From Taibaiella sp. (GTDB taxonomy: Bacteria > Bacteroidota > Bacteroidia > Chitinophagales > Chitinophagaceae): 45,938 nt of DNA. The DNA lies in contig JAEUVV010000001.1 of assembly GCA_016786705.1 (NCBI GenBank), forward strand, positions 1 to 45,938, in the 5' to 3' direction. The notes beneath the pieces were generated by a model, which worked only from the letters and a program-made list of their open reading frames with translations, was not told the DNA's origin and did not search any database. The position numbers and the translations under genes were made by a program. Positions within the stretch are counted from its first letter, which is position 1, and each line of letters begins with the position of its first letter. This document shows positions 1-6,286 of the stretch, one piece after another.

Positions 1-1
1 A

Positions 2-1522
2 CAAAAGACCAATAGCAAGAGCTCTGAGAAAGCCTGGTACCAATATGCCGGTGGCGAGCGTATCCGCAAATACGTAGATAAGGGCAACATCAAAGAGGAA
101 AGAATCTATTTGGGTGGCTTTGAAATCTACCGTAAATTTGATACGTCTTCGGGCACTAGTTCTTTGATTTTAGAAAGGCAAACCGTACATATCTCGGATG
201 ACTCAGGCCGTATCGCTATGCTGGAGAAGCGGACCATTGGGACGGACGATGCAGCGGAAACTTTAACGCGTTATGTGTACAGCAATCACCTGCAATCGGC
301 AAGTCTGGAGTTAGACGGGATAGGTGATATCATTAGCTACGAAGAGTATCACCCTTATGGTACGACGGCTTTCCAGGCTAAGAACGTTTCCATTAATGCC
401 GTAGCTAAGCGATATAGATATACGGGTAAGGAGCGGGATGAGGAATCAGGACTCTACTACCATGGTGCCAGGTATTATATTCCCTGGCTATGCAGGTGGA
501 CAGCGATCGATCCGATGGAATCCAAGTATGCAGGCATGAGCCCATATAATTATTCCTTCAACAACCCCATCATGTGGAATGATCCTAGTGGGGCGGATCC
601 GGGAAAGGGAGACGATGAGATAAAAAAACAACTGGAAAAAGACAAAGAGAAACTATCTAACCCTGGAGAAGAAGGAGAACATTATTTAGATATAGATAAA
701 ACGAATTGGCTCTTTTCTAATAATGAATGGGGTATAGACCGGGGAGAACTGGAAGGAGTAGTAGTAACCTCTACTAAGGCTGGTTTTGCAGGCAAAGAAA
801 TGGGATTTGCTCTCCCATTAATTGGTAGGTGGATAACAGCTGCAGCAGAAGCTGTAGCACCATTTGTTGCTCGTGCAGCTCCTATTATTGCTCGTGGATT
901 TCCGGTAGTGGCTACAATTGTTACAGCAGCATGGGTTATTGCGGAAATATTAAAAAAATTCCGAAAAACTAAAGAAGAAGAAACCATTTGGTCACCAATA
1001 CCATTACCAAAACGTATCGCTACCAATGAATCTCAAAACAAAACTGATGAAGTTGCACAGTCAAAAAACGCGCCAAAGTCAGACTCAACATATCGCCCAG
1101 TCACAATACCTACAGAGGAACAAAAAAAACATATTCAAAAAGCTATTGTAAGGCAATATGATAACGGATTACCTGGTGTTGGGCATTTTACAATTGAAGT
1201 AATTAATGATAAGCGATCTGTTAATACTCATCAAGTAACAACTCCAGACCAGGAACATTCACGGATTGTAGAAGCTAGAAATATGCCTATGCCACTTGTT
1301 CATCAGGCGATTATAGAATTGCCAAATGCAGCGGCGGCAATGCAATTTCAAAGAACTATAATGGAATTCAATGATCTTGGCAAATATGATTTAATAGGGA
1401 ATAGCTGTTTATCTCATGTGGCAGACGTTTTAAGTACAGGAGGTGGTGAAAAAGTAGATAAATCGAGAACAGGATATGCTAGATTTATAACAAAACATGG
1501 ATTTAAACAATTTAAAAAATAA
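2..1522 (+). CDS. Rhs-family polymorphic toxin, 3' part (start lies outside the window)
   Basis: The frame is already open at base 2 and runs through a YAGGERIRK-type Rhs repeat, so the TTG at 110 is not the true start. The RHS-repeat-associated core follows (YTGKERDEESGLYYHGARYY, IDPMESKYAG, NDPSGAD), ending near base 597. After it comes a variable C-terminal region. This has a charged linker, a hydrophobic stretch at about 800-950 that could be a membrane-crossing segment, and a terminal domain with GVGHFTIEV (His codon 1184-1186) and NSCLSHVADVL (Cys codon 1406-1408). The His-before-Cys order suggests a permuted papain-like (LRAT/PPPDE-type) fold. Rhs proteins deliver such C-terminal domains into neighbouring cells. 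The core assignment is firm; the toxin fold is inference. The next gene starts 4 nt after the stop and is the probable immunity gene. The terminal domain is AT-richer than the core, as usual for exchanged tips. Confidence 0.88.
   Translation, partial: QKTNSKSSEKAWYQYAGGERIRKYVDKGNIKEERIYLGGFEIYRKFDTSSGTSSLILERQTVHISDDSGRIAMLEKRTIGTDDAAETLTRYVYSNHLQSASLELDGIGDIISYEEYHPYGTTAFQAKNVSINAVAKRYRYTGKERDEESGLYYHGARYYIPWLCRWTAIDPMESKYAGMSPYNYSFNNPIMWNDPSGADPGKGDDEIKKQLEKDKEKLSNPGEEGEHYLDIDKTNWLFSNNEWGIDRGELEGVVVTSTKAGFAGKEMGFALPLIGRWITAAAEAVAPFVARAAPIIARGFPVVATIVTAAWVIAEILKKFRKTKEEETIWSPIPLPKRIATNESQNKTDEVAQSKNAPKSDSTYRPVTIPTEEQKKHIQKAIVRQYDNGLPGVGHFTIEVINDKRSVNTHQVTTPDQEHSRIVEARNMPMPLVHQAIIELPNAAAAMQFQRTIMEFNDLGKYDLIGNSCLSHVADVLSTGGGEKVDKSRTGYARFITKHGFKQFKK
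119..167 (+). repeat. Rhs junction direct repeat, copy 1
   Basis: This segment encodes FEIYRKFDTSSGTSSL inside the intact Rhs frame. It recurs almost unchanged at 1961-2009 and 3569-3613. All three copies begin at codon phase 2 of this window, so exchange between them keeps the reading frame. Confidence 0.85.
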
Positions 1523-1526
1523 TATT

Positions 1527-1877
1527 ATGATTGATTATTCTGATCCAAAATACATAATAGATTTTGCTCCGGTTCCTTGTATTGAAGAGGATATAGCGAA
1601 AAAAATAAAAACCGATATTTTCATTTCCCAAGAAGACGTGGAAGTAGTAGAAGTTGAAATTTATGAGAATGGTGAACTATTTTGGGATGCGTGCTTTTTA
1701 CTCTATAAAAAGACGATTGAAGCAAATAGATTTAAATTGAAATATAAAACCTATTCAGAGCATGATTTTACAGCCATAACAGAACAACTGGATAAAATTG
1801 CTAGTGGTGCTGTAAGTGCAAAAGATTATAGAGAATATCGAGAGAAATATAATTGGGATATCGTTTTCCCAAGGTAG
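1527..1877 (+). CDS. Putative immunity protein for the first Rhs toxin tip
   Basis: This 116-residue acidic protein begins MIDYSDPKYIIDFAPVPC and has no signal peptide or membrane segment. I do not recognise a family. The frame is also open to an ATG at 1497, inside the toxin gene; the start at 1527 was chosen because it follows the toxin stop (1520-1522) by 4 nt. Small AT-rich genes tightly linked to Rhs tips normally encode the cognate inhibitor, so immunity is inferred from position only. A strong hairpin follows at 1905-1932. It could instead be an unrelated cargo gene. Confidence 0.6.
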   Translation: MIDYSDPKYIIDFAPVPCIEEDIAKKIKTDIFISQEDVEVVEVEIYENGELFWDACFLLYKKTIEANRFKLKYKTYSEHDFTAITEQLDKIASGAVSAKDYREYREKYNWDIVFPR

Positions 1878-1904
1878 GTGTTGCGTCATTGTTATTAATT
1901 TTAA

Positions 1905-1932
1905 GGTAGGCGGTATATTTATACCGCCTACC
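1905..1932. terminator. Hairpin terminator after the first Rhs/immunity module
   Basis: Perfect 12-bp inverted arms (GGTAGGCGGTAT at 1905-1916, ATACCGCCTACC at 1921-1932) enclose a 4-nt loop, followed by TATTTTAT. It closes the first module just before the second Rhs tail begins. Confidence 0.7.
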
Positions 1933-1960
1933 TATTTTATGCTTATATGTAAGTAACCAT

Positions 1961-2009
1961 TTTGAAATCTACCGTAAATTTGATACGTCTTCGGGCACTA
2001 GTTCTTTGA
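1961..2009 (+). repeat. Rhs junction direct repeat, copy 2
   Basis: This is identical over 49 nt to 119-167. Non-Rhs sequence lies directly upstream (terminator and spacer), so homology to the intact Rhs gene starts abruptly here. That marks a cassette boundary. Confidence 0.85.
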
Positions 2010-2033
2010 CACATTCGACAGGCTCAGTGCTAG
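2010..2033. repeat. 24-nt insertion in the second Rhs copy
   Basis: Compared with copy 1, this 24-nt block containing TTCGACAGGCTCAGTG sits between otherwise matching sequence. It is a multiple of three and adds eight residues without breaking the frame. The core motif resembles a short interspersed repeat I recall from Bacteroidota genomes; this is not verified. Confidence 0.5.
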
Positions 2034-2233
2034 TTTTAGAAAGGCAGACGATCCACGTAAGCGATCCACCAACTTCGTTGGGGACAAGTGCTGGTCGTAT
2101 CGCCATGCTCGAGAAGCGGACCATTGGTACGGATGACGCTAAAGAAGTACTGACAAGATATGTGTACAGCAATCACCTGCAATCCGCTTCTTTAGAGCTG
2201 GACGGGATAGGTGATAGCATCAGCTACGAGGAA

Positions 2234-2290
2234 ATCGAGCCTGCGAGATTCGCCAACACCAAAAAGATCAATTAAATATTTCGTTGGCAA
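2234..2290. repeat. 57-nt insertion with terminal inverted repeat carrying the premature stop
   Basis: The block separates GAGGAA from TATCATCCTTAT, which are nearly adjacent in copy 1. It contains GCCAAC (2252-2257) and its complement GTTGGC (2283-2288) and supplies TAA at 2273-2275. Its length is a multiple of three, so only the stop, not the frame, is damaged. Confidence 0.55.
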
Positions 2291-3053
2291 TATCATCCTT
2301 ATGGCACGACCGCATTCCAGGCTAAGAATGCAAGCATTAATGCCGTAGCTAAACGATACCGCTACACCGGCAAGGAAAGGGATGAGGAGTCTGGCTTGTA
2401 TTACCATGGAGCAAGGTATTATATTCCCTGGCTATGTAGATGGACGGCCATTGATCCCATGGAAAGTAAATATGCGGGTATGAGCCCCTATAACTATTTC
2501 TTCAATAATCCCATCATGTTTAATGACTTGAATGGAGCGGATGCCGGAGATCCGCCAAAAGATGGGGATATACGTTTAGAAAATGGTATTGAGTATATGT
2601 ATTCTACAAGCCCTGATCAAAATGGACAAGCTAGTTGGGGTGCACTCCCACCAACATTTACTGTTTCGGCACAAGCGATACCAGCAATTGTTGATGATGG
2701 ATTAGCGCAATATTCAAATAATGTTAAGCTGTCTGCTGAACTCATGATGAGTAGTATTCCTATTCTGGGCAAAAATATGGAAATCATAGATGATTTGACA
2801 GGTGAAATAGCCGGAGAGATAGATGTATTAACTCCCAATGCAGCAATACAATATAAAGATGGTGTATCTGGAGCAAAAAAAATCATCCAACAAGTTACAG
2901 AGAACACCGAACCATTTCTTAATATGCCAGTTGTTACCTTTGTTAAAGGGTCTGCAGAAACGGCTAAGGCAACAACGAGAACCGTTCAAAGAGCTGGACC
3001 ATATGTACTAGTAACAAACAATATGAATTTACTTATAAATACAATACGATAAA

Positions 3054-3479
3054 ATGTCACAAACCATTTCATTATTAACCACCAAAGAAATAAGCATTCC
3101 TGATGTAAAGGAATTTTGCAATAAGTCTAACTATTATAGCAACGCCAAAAAAGAAAATAAGCTATTAATTGAGCAAGAATATAATCCAGAAAATGTTTCA
3201 AGAAGCTATATTATGTTTGATCTTTCTTTCGATTATATTGATGTTGCAATAAATGATTATTTAGAGTTTGACAACTTAAATAAGCATAAAATTGAATTGA
3301 TCAAAGATTGCCATTTTTTTTATATTCAACATAATGATCCAAAATTTTTGTATTCATTTCTAAATAACTTCTTCAACTATTTCCGGCAATATAGTTCTCA
3401 AATTTTGATAGATGATGATTATGGAAATCTATTTACCATTGATGAATTTGAAGAAAAATATTTAAGCCAAATGTCTTAA
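3054..3479 (+). CDS. Putative immunity protein for the second Rhs toxin tip
   Basis: This 141-residue acidic, aromatic-rich protein (MSQTISLLTTKEISIPDV at the start, LIDDDYGNLFTIDEF near the end) starts one base after the stop of the displaced toxin tail. No signal peptide or membrane segment is seen and I do not recognise the family. Position and size fit an immunity gene. It is intact although its partner toxin has no start and an internal stop, as expected of an orphan module retained for protection. It shows no obvious similarity to the first immunity candidate. The function is inferred from context. Confidence 0.6.
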   Translation: MSQTISLLTTKEISIPDVKEFCNKSNYYSNAKKENKLLIEQEYNPENVSRSYIMFDLSFDYIDVAINDYLEFDNLNKHKIELIKDCHFFYIQHNDPKFLYSFLNNFFNYFRQYSSQILIDDDYGNLFTIDEFEEKYLSQMS

Positions 3480-3524
3480 ATACTTCAGTTCGGTGGCGGT
3501 CTCTGACCAAATAATTAAAACAAC

Positions 3525-3554
3525 AAAGCCAGGATGCTTGCGCATCTTGGCTTT
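3525..3554. terminator. Hairpin after the second immunity gene
   Basis: Arms AAAGCCAGGATGC (3525-3537) and GCATCTTGGCTTT (3542-3554) pair with one G-T wobble around a 4-nt loop. It lies just before the third junction repeat. Confidence 0.55.
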
Positions 3555-3568
3555 CATACGTGGCGGAC

Positions 3569-3613
3569 TTCGAAATCTACCGTAAATTTGATACGTCTTC
3601 GGGCACCAGTTCT
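3569..3613 (+). repeat. Rhs junction direct repeat, copy 3 (empty tail)
   Basis: This 45-nt copy differs from the others at two positions. It keeps codon phase and runs after it through INGIK to TAA at 3629-3631. No toxin tip follows, so it looks like the end of an eroded or emptied cassette. Confidence 0.8.
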
Positions 3614-3621
3614 ATAAACGG

Positions 3622-3665
3622 AATAAAGTAATAGCCCCGCAAACCTGCGGGGCTATTACTTTATT
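3622..3665. terminator. Bidirectional terminator between the Rhs region and the arginase-family gene
   Basis: There are 19-bp perfect arms (3622-3640 and 3647-3665) with a GC-rich centre (TAGCCCCGC) and A/T-rich outer ends, giving a T-run on both strands. It serves the rightward Rhs units and the leftward gene ending at 3690. Confidence 0.85.
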
Positions 3666-3689
3666 TTAAGTTTGGGTCATTTGCCTTGA

Positions 3690-4826
3690 TTACACCAGGC
3701 GCTCCTGCTCCCTGATCCAGCGCTCCGGGATCTCGTTATGAACAGCCTGGTTATAGTCGCTTTCCGCACAGGGAATATAGCTTTGATCGGGCAGTTGCAT
3801 CCACCAGCGGCCCGTAATCTTACTTTTGATAAACCGCGCTTCATAATCCGCGAAAGGCACATCGTAAGTCACAAACTGGTCTTTTTGTTCCAGCGTCGCT
3901 TCTGATCGCCTGATGCGGTAACCGTCCAGGAAATACCAAAGCATTTGCGCCACGAGTATAGCCCCTTGCTCATTATGGTCCGCATCCGGGTGGTAACCGT
4001 ATATGCCAATAGAATTAAGGTCTTTAGCCATCCCGGCATAGCGCATTAATAAACATAATTCATCGCCGAAAAAGCCATTGGGCGAAGCTTCTTTATTAAA
4101 GACGGCATCACAGGCGCGCAGGGCAGCCAGGTCCACACTCAACAAATTACAATTACGCAATACAGGTTCCATTTCCTCTATATTTTCTCTAACCACACCC
4201 AGGCGGAAAAAGTCAAAACGTAATTTATCTAAGGTTTCCAGCATTTTAGGGTTGGTAAAATAACTTTGAAAACCGATATGGCTATAATTTCTTACATAGT
4301 TCGGTTCCCCGGTCAGGATGTCCATCAGGAAGCTCTGGGCCGGGTTCGCGCCTTCATCATCTTCAAGGTCTATATGACTGTCTATTACCGCCACATCCAC
4401 AGCTTGCGCCGCATTTCTATATATATCATATTGCTGCAAGGTCAGGTCCTGGCTGCCACCTAGCAATATAGCTATTTTGCCGGCTTTGTGTAACTCGTTC
4501 AGCATCACTTTCAGGGCTGCCCTGGTATCGGAAAGGGTAGCGCCCTGGACGATATTGCCCAGGTCCGCGATGGCAATATCCGGGTACCAGTTATATAGCT
4601 CATAGAAGGCTTTACGGATCGCGTTGGGAGCATCACTATAAGCCGATTTAAACGCTTCTCCCCGTCTTTCGCCACAACCAATGAGTACTATATCCGCGGC
4701 TGAAAAATCCAGGTAGCCGTGTTGCGCGGCCTGGATTGTGTGGGCAAACTGCAATGATTTGTAGTTTGATAGCTCAATTAAATCTTTAAAATGCCTGGCG
4801 CTGAGAAAATCGGAAAAATCGTGCAT
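3690..4826 (-). CDS. Arginase/formimidoylglutamase-family protein with degenerate metal site
   Basis: This 378-residue cytosolic protein has the ureohydrolase fold landmarks: VLIGCGERRG (47-56), ILLGGSQDLTL (120-130), VAVIDSHIDLED (145-156) and LLSVDLAAL (228-236). Active family members hold two Mn ions with GG(D/N)H, DAHxD and SxDxDxxDP. Here the first His is Gln126 and the second Asp of the last motif is Ala234, while Asp149, His151, Asp153 and Asp232 remain. It may therefore bind one metal, act on a different substrate or be non-catalytic. Relatives in Bacteroidota are usually labelled formimidoylglutamase, but no other histidine-degradation gene lies nearby. It is transcribed alone, divergent from yebC, and ends at a shared terminator. 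The family call is firm and the activity uncertain. Confidence 0.75.
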   Translation of the reverse strand: MHDFSDFLSARHFKDLIELSNYKSLQFAHTIQAAQHGYLDFSAADIVLIGCGERRGEAFKSAYSDAPNAIRKAFYELYNWYPDIAIADLGNIVQGATLSDTRAALKVMLNELHKAGKIAILLGGSQDLTLQQYDIYRNAAQAVDVAVIDSHIDLEDDEGANPAQSFLMDILTGEPNYVRNYSHIGFQSYFTNPKMLETLDKLRFDFFRLGVVRENIEEMEPVLRNCNLLSVDLAALRACDAVFNKEASPNGFFGDELCLLMRYAGMAKDLNSIGIYGYHPDADHNEQGAILVAQMLWYFLDGYRIRRSEATLEQKDQFVTYDVPFADYEARFIKSKITGRWWMQLPDQSYIPCAESDYNQAVHNEIPERWIREQERLV

Positions 4827-4867
4827 GGATGTAATATTATTAGGGCGAAGTTAGTATTTTGAATTCA

Positions 4868-4897
4868 TTTGAATTTGCTCAAAAAATATTAATTTTG
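4868..4897 (+). promoter_or_regulatory. Promoter of yebC
   Basis: TTTG at 4868-4871 and TAATTTTG at 4890-4897 with an 18-bp spacer match the Bacteroidota housekeeping consensus. Transcription would begin near 4903, about 33 nt before the yebC start. Confidence 0.6.
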
Positions 4898-4935
4898 GTC
4901 CGCATTTAATTTAAGCATAAAATAATATAATTTAT

Positions 4936-5646
4936 ATGGGACGTATATTTGAGGTACGTAAGTCAAAGATGTTTGCACGCTATGACCGTATGGCGAAACA
5001 ATTTACACGTATTGGTAAAGAAATCGCTATTGCCGTTAAAGCTGGCGGAGCGGAACCGGACACAAACCCGGCTTTGCGCAGGGTCATGCAAAATGCCAAA
5101 TCCATCAATATGCCGAAAGACCGTATCGAGGGAGCTATTAAAAACGCATTAGGTAAAGATACAACCAATTTTGAGCAGGTATTGTATGAAGGTTATGCCC
5201 CGCATGGTGTTGCCATATTAGTGGAAACCGCTACGGACAATACAACGCGTACGGTAGCCAATGTCCGCTCGCATTTCAATAAAGGCGGTGGTAACTTAGG
5301 CAACAGTGGCTCTGTGGGTTTCCTGTTCAACCACGTAGGTGTATTCAAACTGAAAAATGAAGGACAAAACCCGGAAGACCTTGAACTGGAACTGATTGAT
5401 GCCGGCCTGGAAGACCTGGGAGAAGATAGTGAAGGTAATATCGTGATCCACACCGCCTATGCAGACTTCGGGAATATGCAGAAAGCCCTGGAAGAGCGTA
5501 ATATGGAGCCGATGAACGCGGAACTGGAATGGTTACCTTTAAACACGGTAGAGGTAACTGATGAGCAAAGCGATGATGTGTTTAAACTGATTGAGCGCCT
5601 GGAGCAGGACGATGATGTGCAGAGAGTATTCCATAACATGGCATAG
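4936..5646 (+). CDS. yebC: YebC/PmpR (TACO1) family translation or transcription factor
   Basis: The 236-residue protein matches the YebC family over its full length: an N-terminal basic segment, KQFTRIGKEIAIAVKAGG, NMPKDRIEGAIKNALGK, YEGYAPHGVAILVET, ATDNTTRTVANVRSHFNKGG and GNLGNSGSVGFLF. The N-terminus MGRIFEVRKSKMFARYDRMA replaces the usual SGHSKWANIKHRK and is the form I associate with Bacteroidota. Family members are described as DNA-binding regulators and as factors that relieve ribosome stalling at proline stretches, like mitochondrial TACO1. It is a single gene with its own promoter and a hairpin terminator. Confidence 0.95.
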   Translation: MGRIFEVRKSKMFARYDRMAKQFTRIGKEIAIAVKAGGAEPDTNPALRRVMQNAKSINMPKDRIEGAIKNALGKDTTNFEQVLYEGYAPHGVAILVETATDNTTRTVANVRSHFNKGGGNLGNSGSVGFLFNHVGVFKLKNEGQNPEDLELELIDAGLEDLGEDSEGNIVIHTAYADFGNMQKALEERNMEPMNAELEWLPLNTVEVTDEQSDDVFKLIERLEQDDDVQRVFHNMA

Positions 5647-5690
5647 TTAATACTGTTTACTTGCCCTATAAACCAGTAATCTACTTAATA

Positions 5691-5725
5691 AAAAAGCGCC
5701 GGAACTTACAAATTCGGCGCTTTTT
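5691..5725 (+). terminator. Terminator after yebC
   Basis: AAAAAGCGCCGGAA pairs with TTCGGCGCTTTTT (one bulge) around an 8-nt loop, ending in a T-run. Confidence 0.75.
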
Positions 5726-5795
5726 CATTCATTTTATTGGACTAACTTGAGCCGGTTTTTGAACAACAATAGTTACAATAATAATTTATACTACC

Positions 5796-6206
5796 ATGTA
5801 TACACATGAAACGCAATTAAGAGTCCGTTACGGGGAGACCGACCAGATGGGTTATCTCTATTACGGTAATTACGCGCTTTATTATGAAGTAGGCAGAACA
5901 GAGTCATTACGCAACCTTGGATTTAGCTATAAAGGCCTGGAAGAGATCGGGATTATGTTGCCGGTAGTAAAGATGGAGAGTGAATATTTTCGTCCCGCAT
6001 TTTATGACGATCTCATTACCATTAAAACCAGCCTGCAACAGCTCCCTGAGAAAGCGGAGATTACCTTTGTTTCTGAACTATTCAATGAAAAAGGAAAGCT
6101 GCTGAATCGCGGAACCGTTACTTTGGTTTTCTACGATAGTCAAAACAAAAAGAAAACGCTGATGCCCCGGCCTCTTTATGAAGCATTAGCTCCTTATTAT
6201 CAATAA
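5796..6206 (+). CDS. Acyl-CoA thioesterase, YbgC/4HBT hotdog family
   Basis: This 136-residue single hotdog domain begins with the family signature VRYGETDQMGYLYYGNYALYYE (residues about 10-31), where the Asp in TDQMG is the expected catalytic residue. The later part (FRPAFYDDLITIKT, RGTVTLVFYD) matches the rest of the fold, and the length is typical. Relatives hydrolyse short-chain or hydroxybenzoyl-CoA esters in the cytosol. In proteobacteria ybgC accompanies tol-pal, but no tol gene is nearby here, so the substrate cannot be set by context. It stands alone between yebC and a secreted protease gene. Confidence 0.9.
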   Translation: MYTHETQLRVRYGETDQMGYLYYGNYALYYEVGRTESLRNLGFSYKGLEEIGIMLPVVKMESEYFRPAFYDDLITIKTSLQQLPEKAEITFVSELFNEKGKLLNRGTVTLVFYDSQNKKKTLMPRPLYEALAPYYQ

Positions 6207-6286
6207 AACACGATCTGCTGAAAATATAATTTTTAAATGTTATATTAAGCAAAATTTACTAATTTGGTCTATTCAAATTTAAACAG

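Larger units (their letters stand above)
1961..3052 (+). pseudogene. Displaced Rhs tail with second toxin tip, broken by an in-frame stop
   Basis: A second copy of the Rhs end begins at the junction repeat with no start codon. It repeats the core of the first gene (LEKRTIGTDDA, YTGKERDEESGLYYHGARYY, ASPYNY-like region) in one frame. Relative to the first copy it carries extra segments of 24, 21 and 57 nt; the last (2234-2290) introduces TAA at 2273-2275. The frame then continues unbroken to 3052. The tip differs from the first and ends with GEIDVLTPNAAIQYKDG, then PVVTFV and a short helix, the pattern of PD-(D/E)xK restriction-like nuclease toxins (Tox-REase), with Gln where the family usually has Glu. 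As it stands it is a silent, orphan toxin module. Recombination within the shared core could join it in frame to the upstream gene. The pseudogene status is clear; the nuclease call is moderate. Confidence 0.8.

Noticed and set aside
682..1026. Minus-strand frame opposite the first Rhs tip
   Set aside because: No start context or recognisable protein features; the plus-strand Rhs frame explains the region.
2006..2275. Independent small gene starting at TTG 2006
   Set aside because: It is the middle of the displaced Rhs core; homology begins upstream at 1961 and continues past its stop in the same frame.
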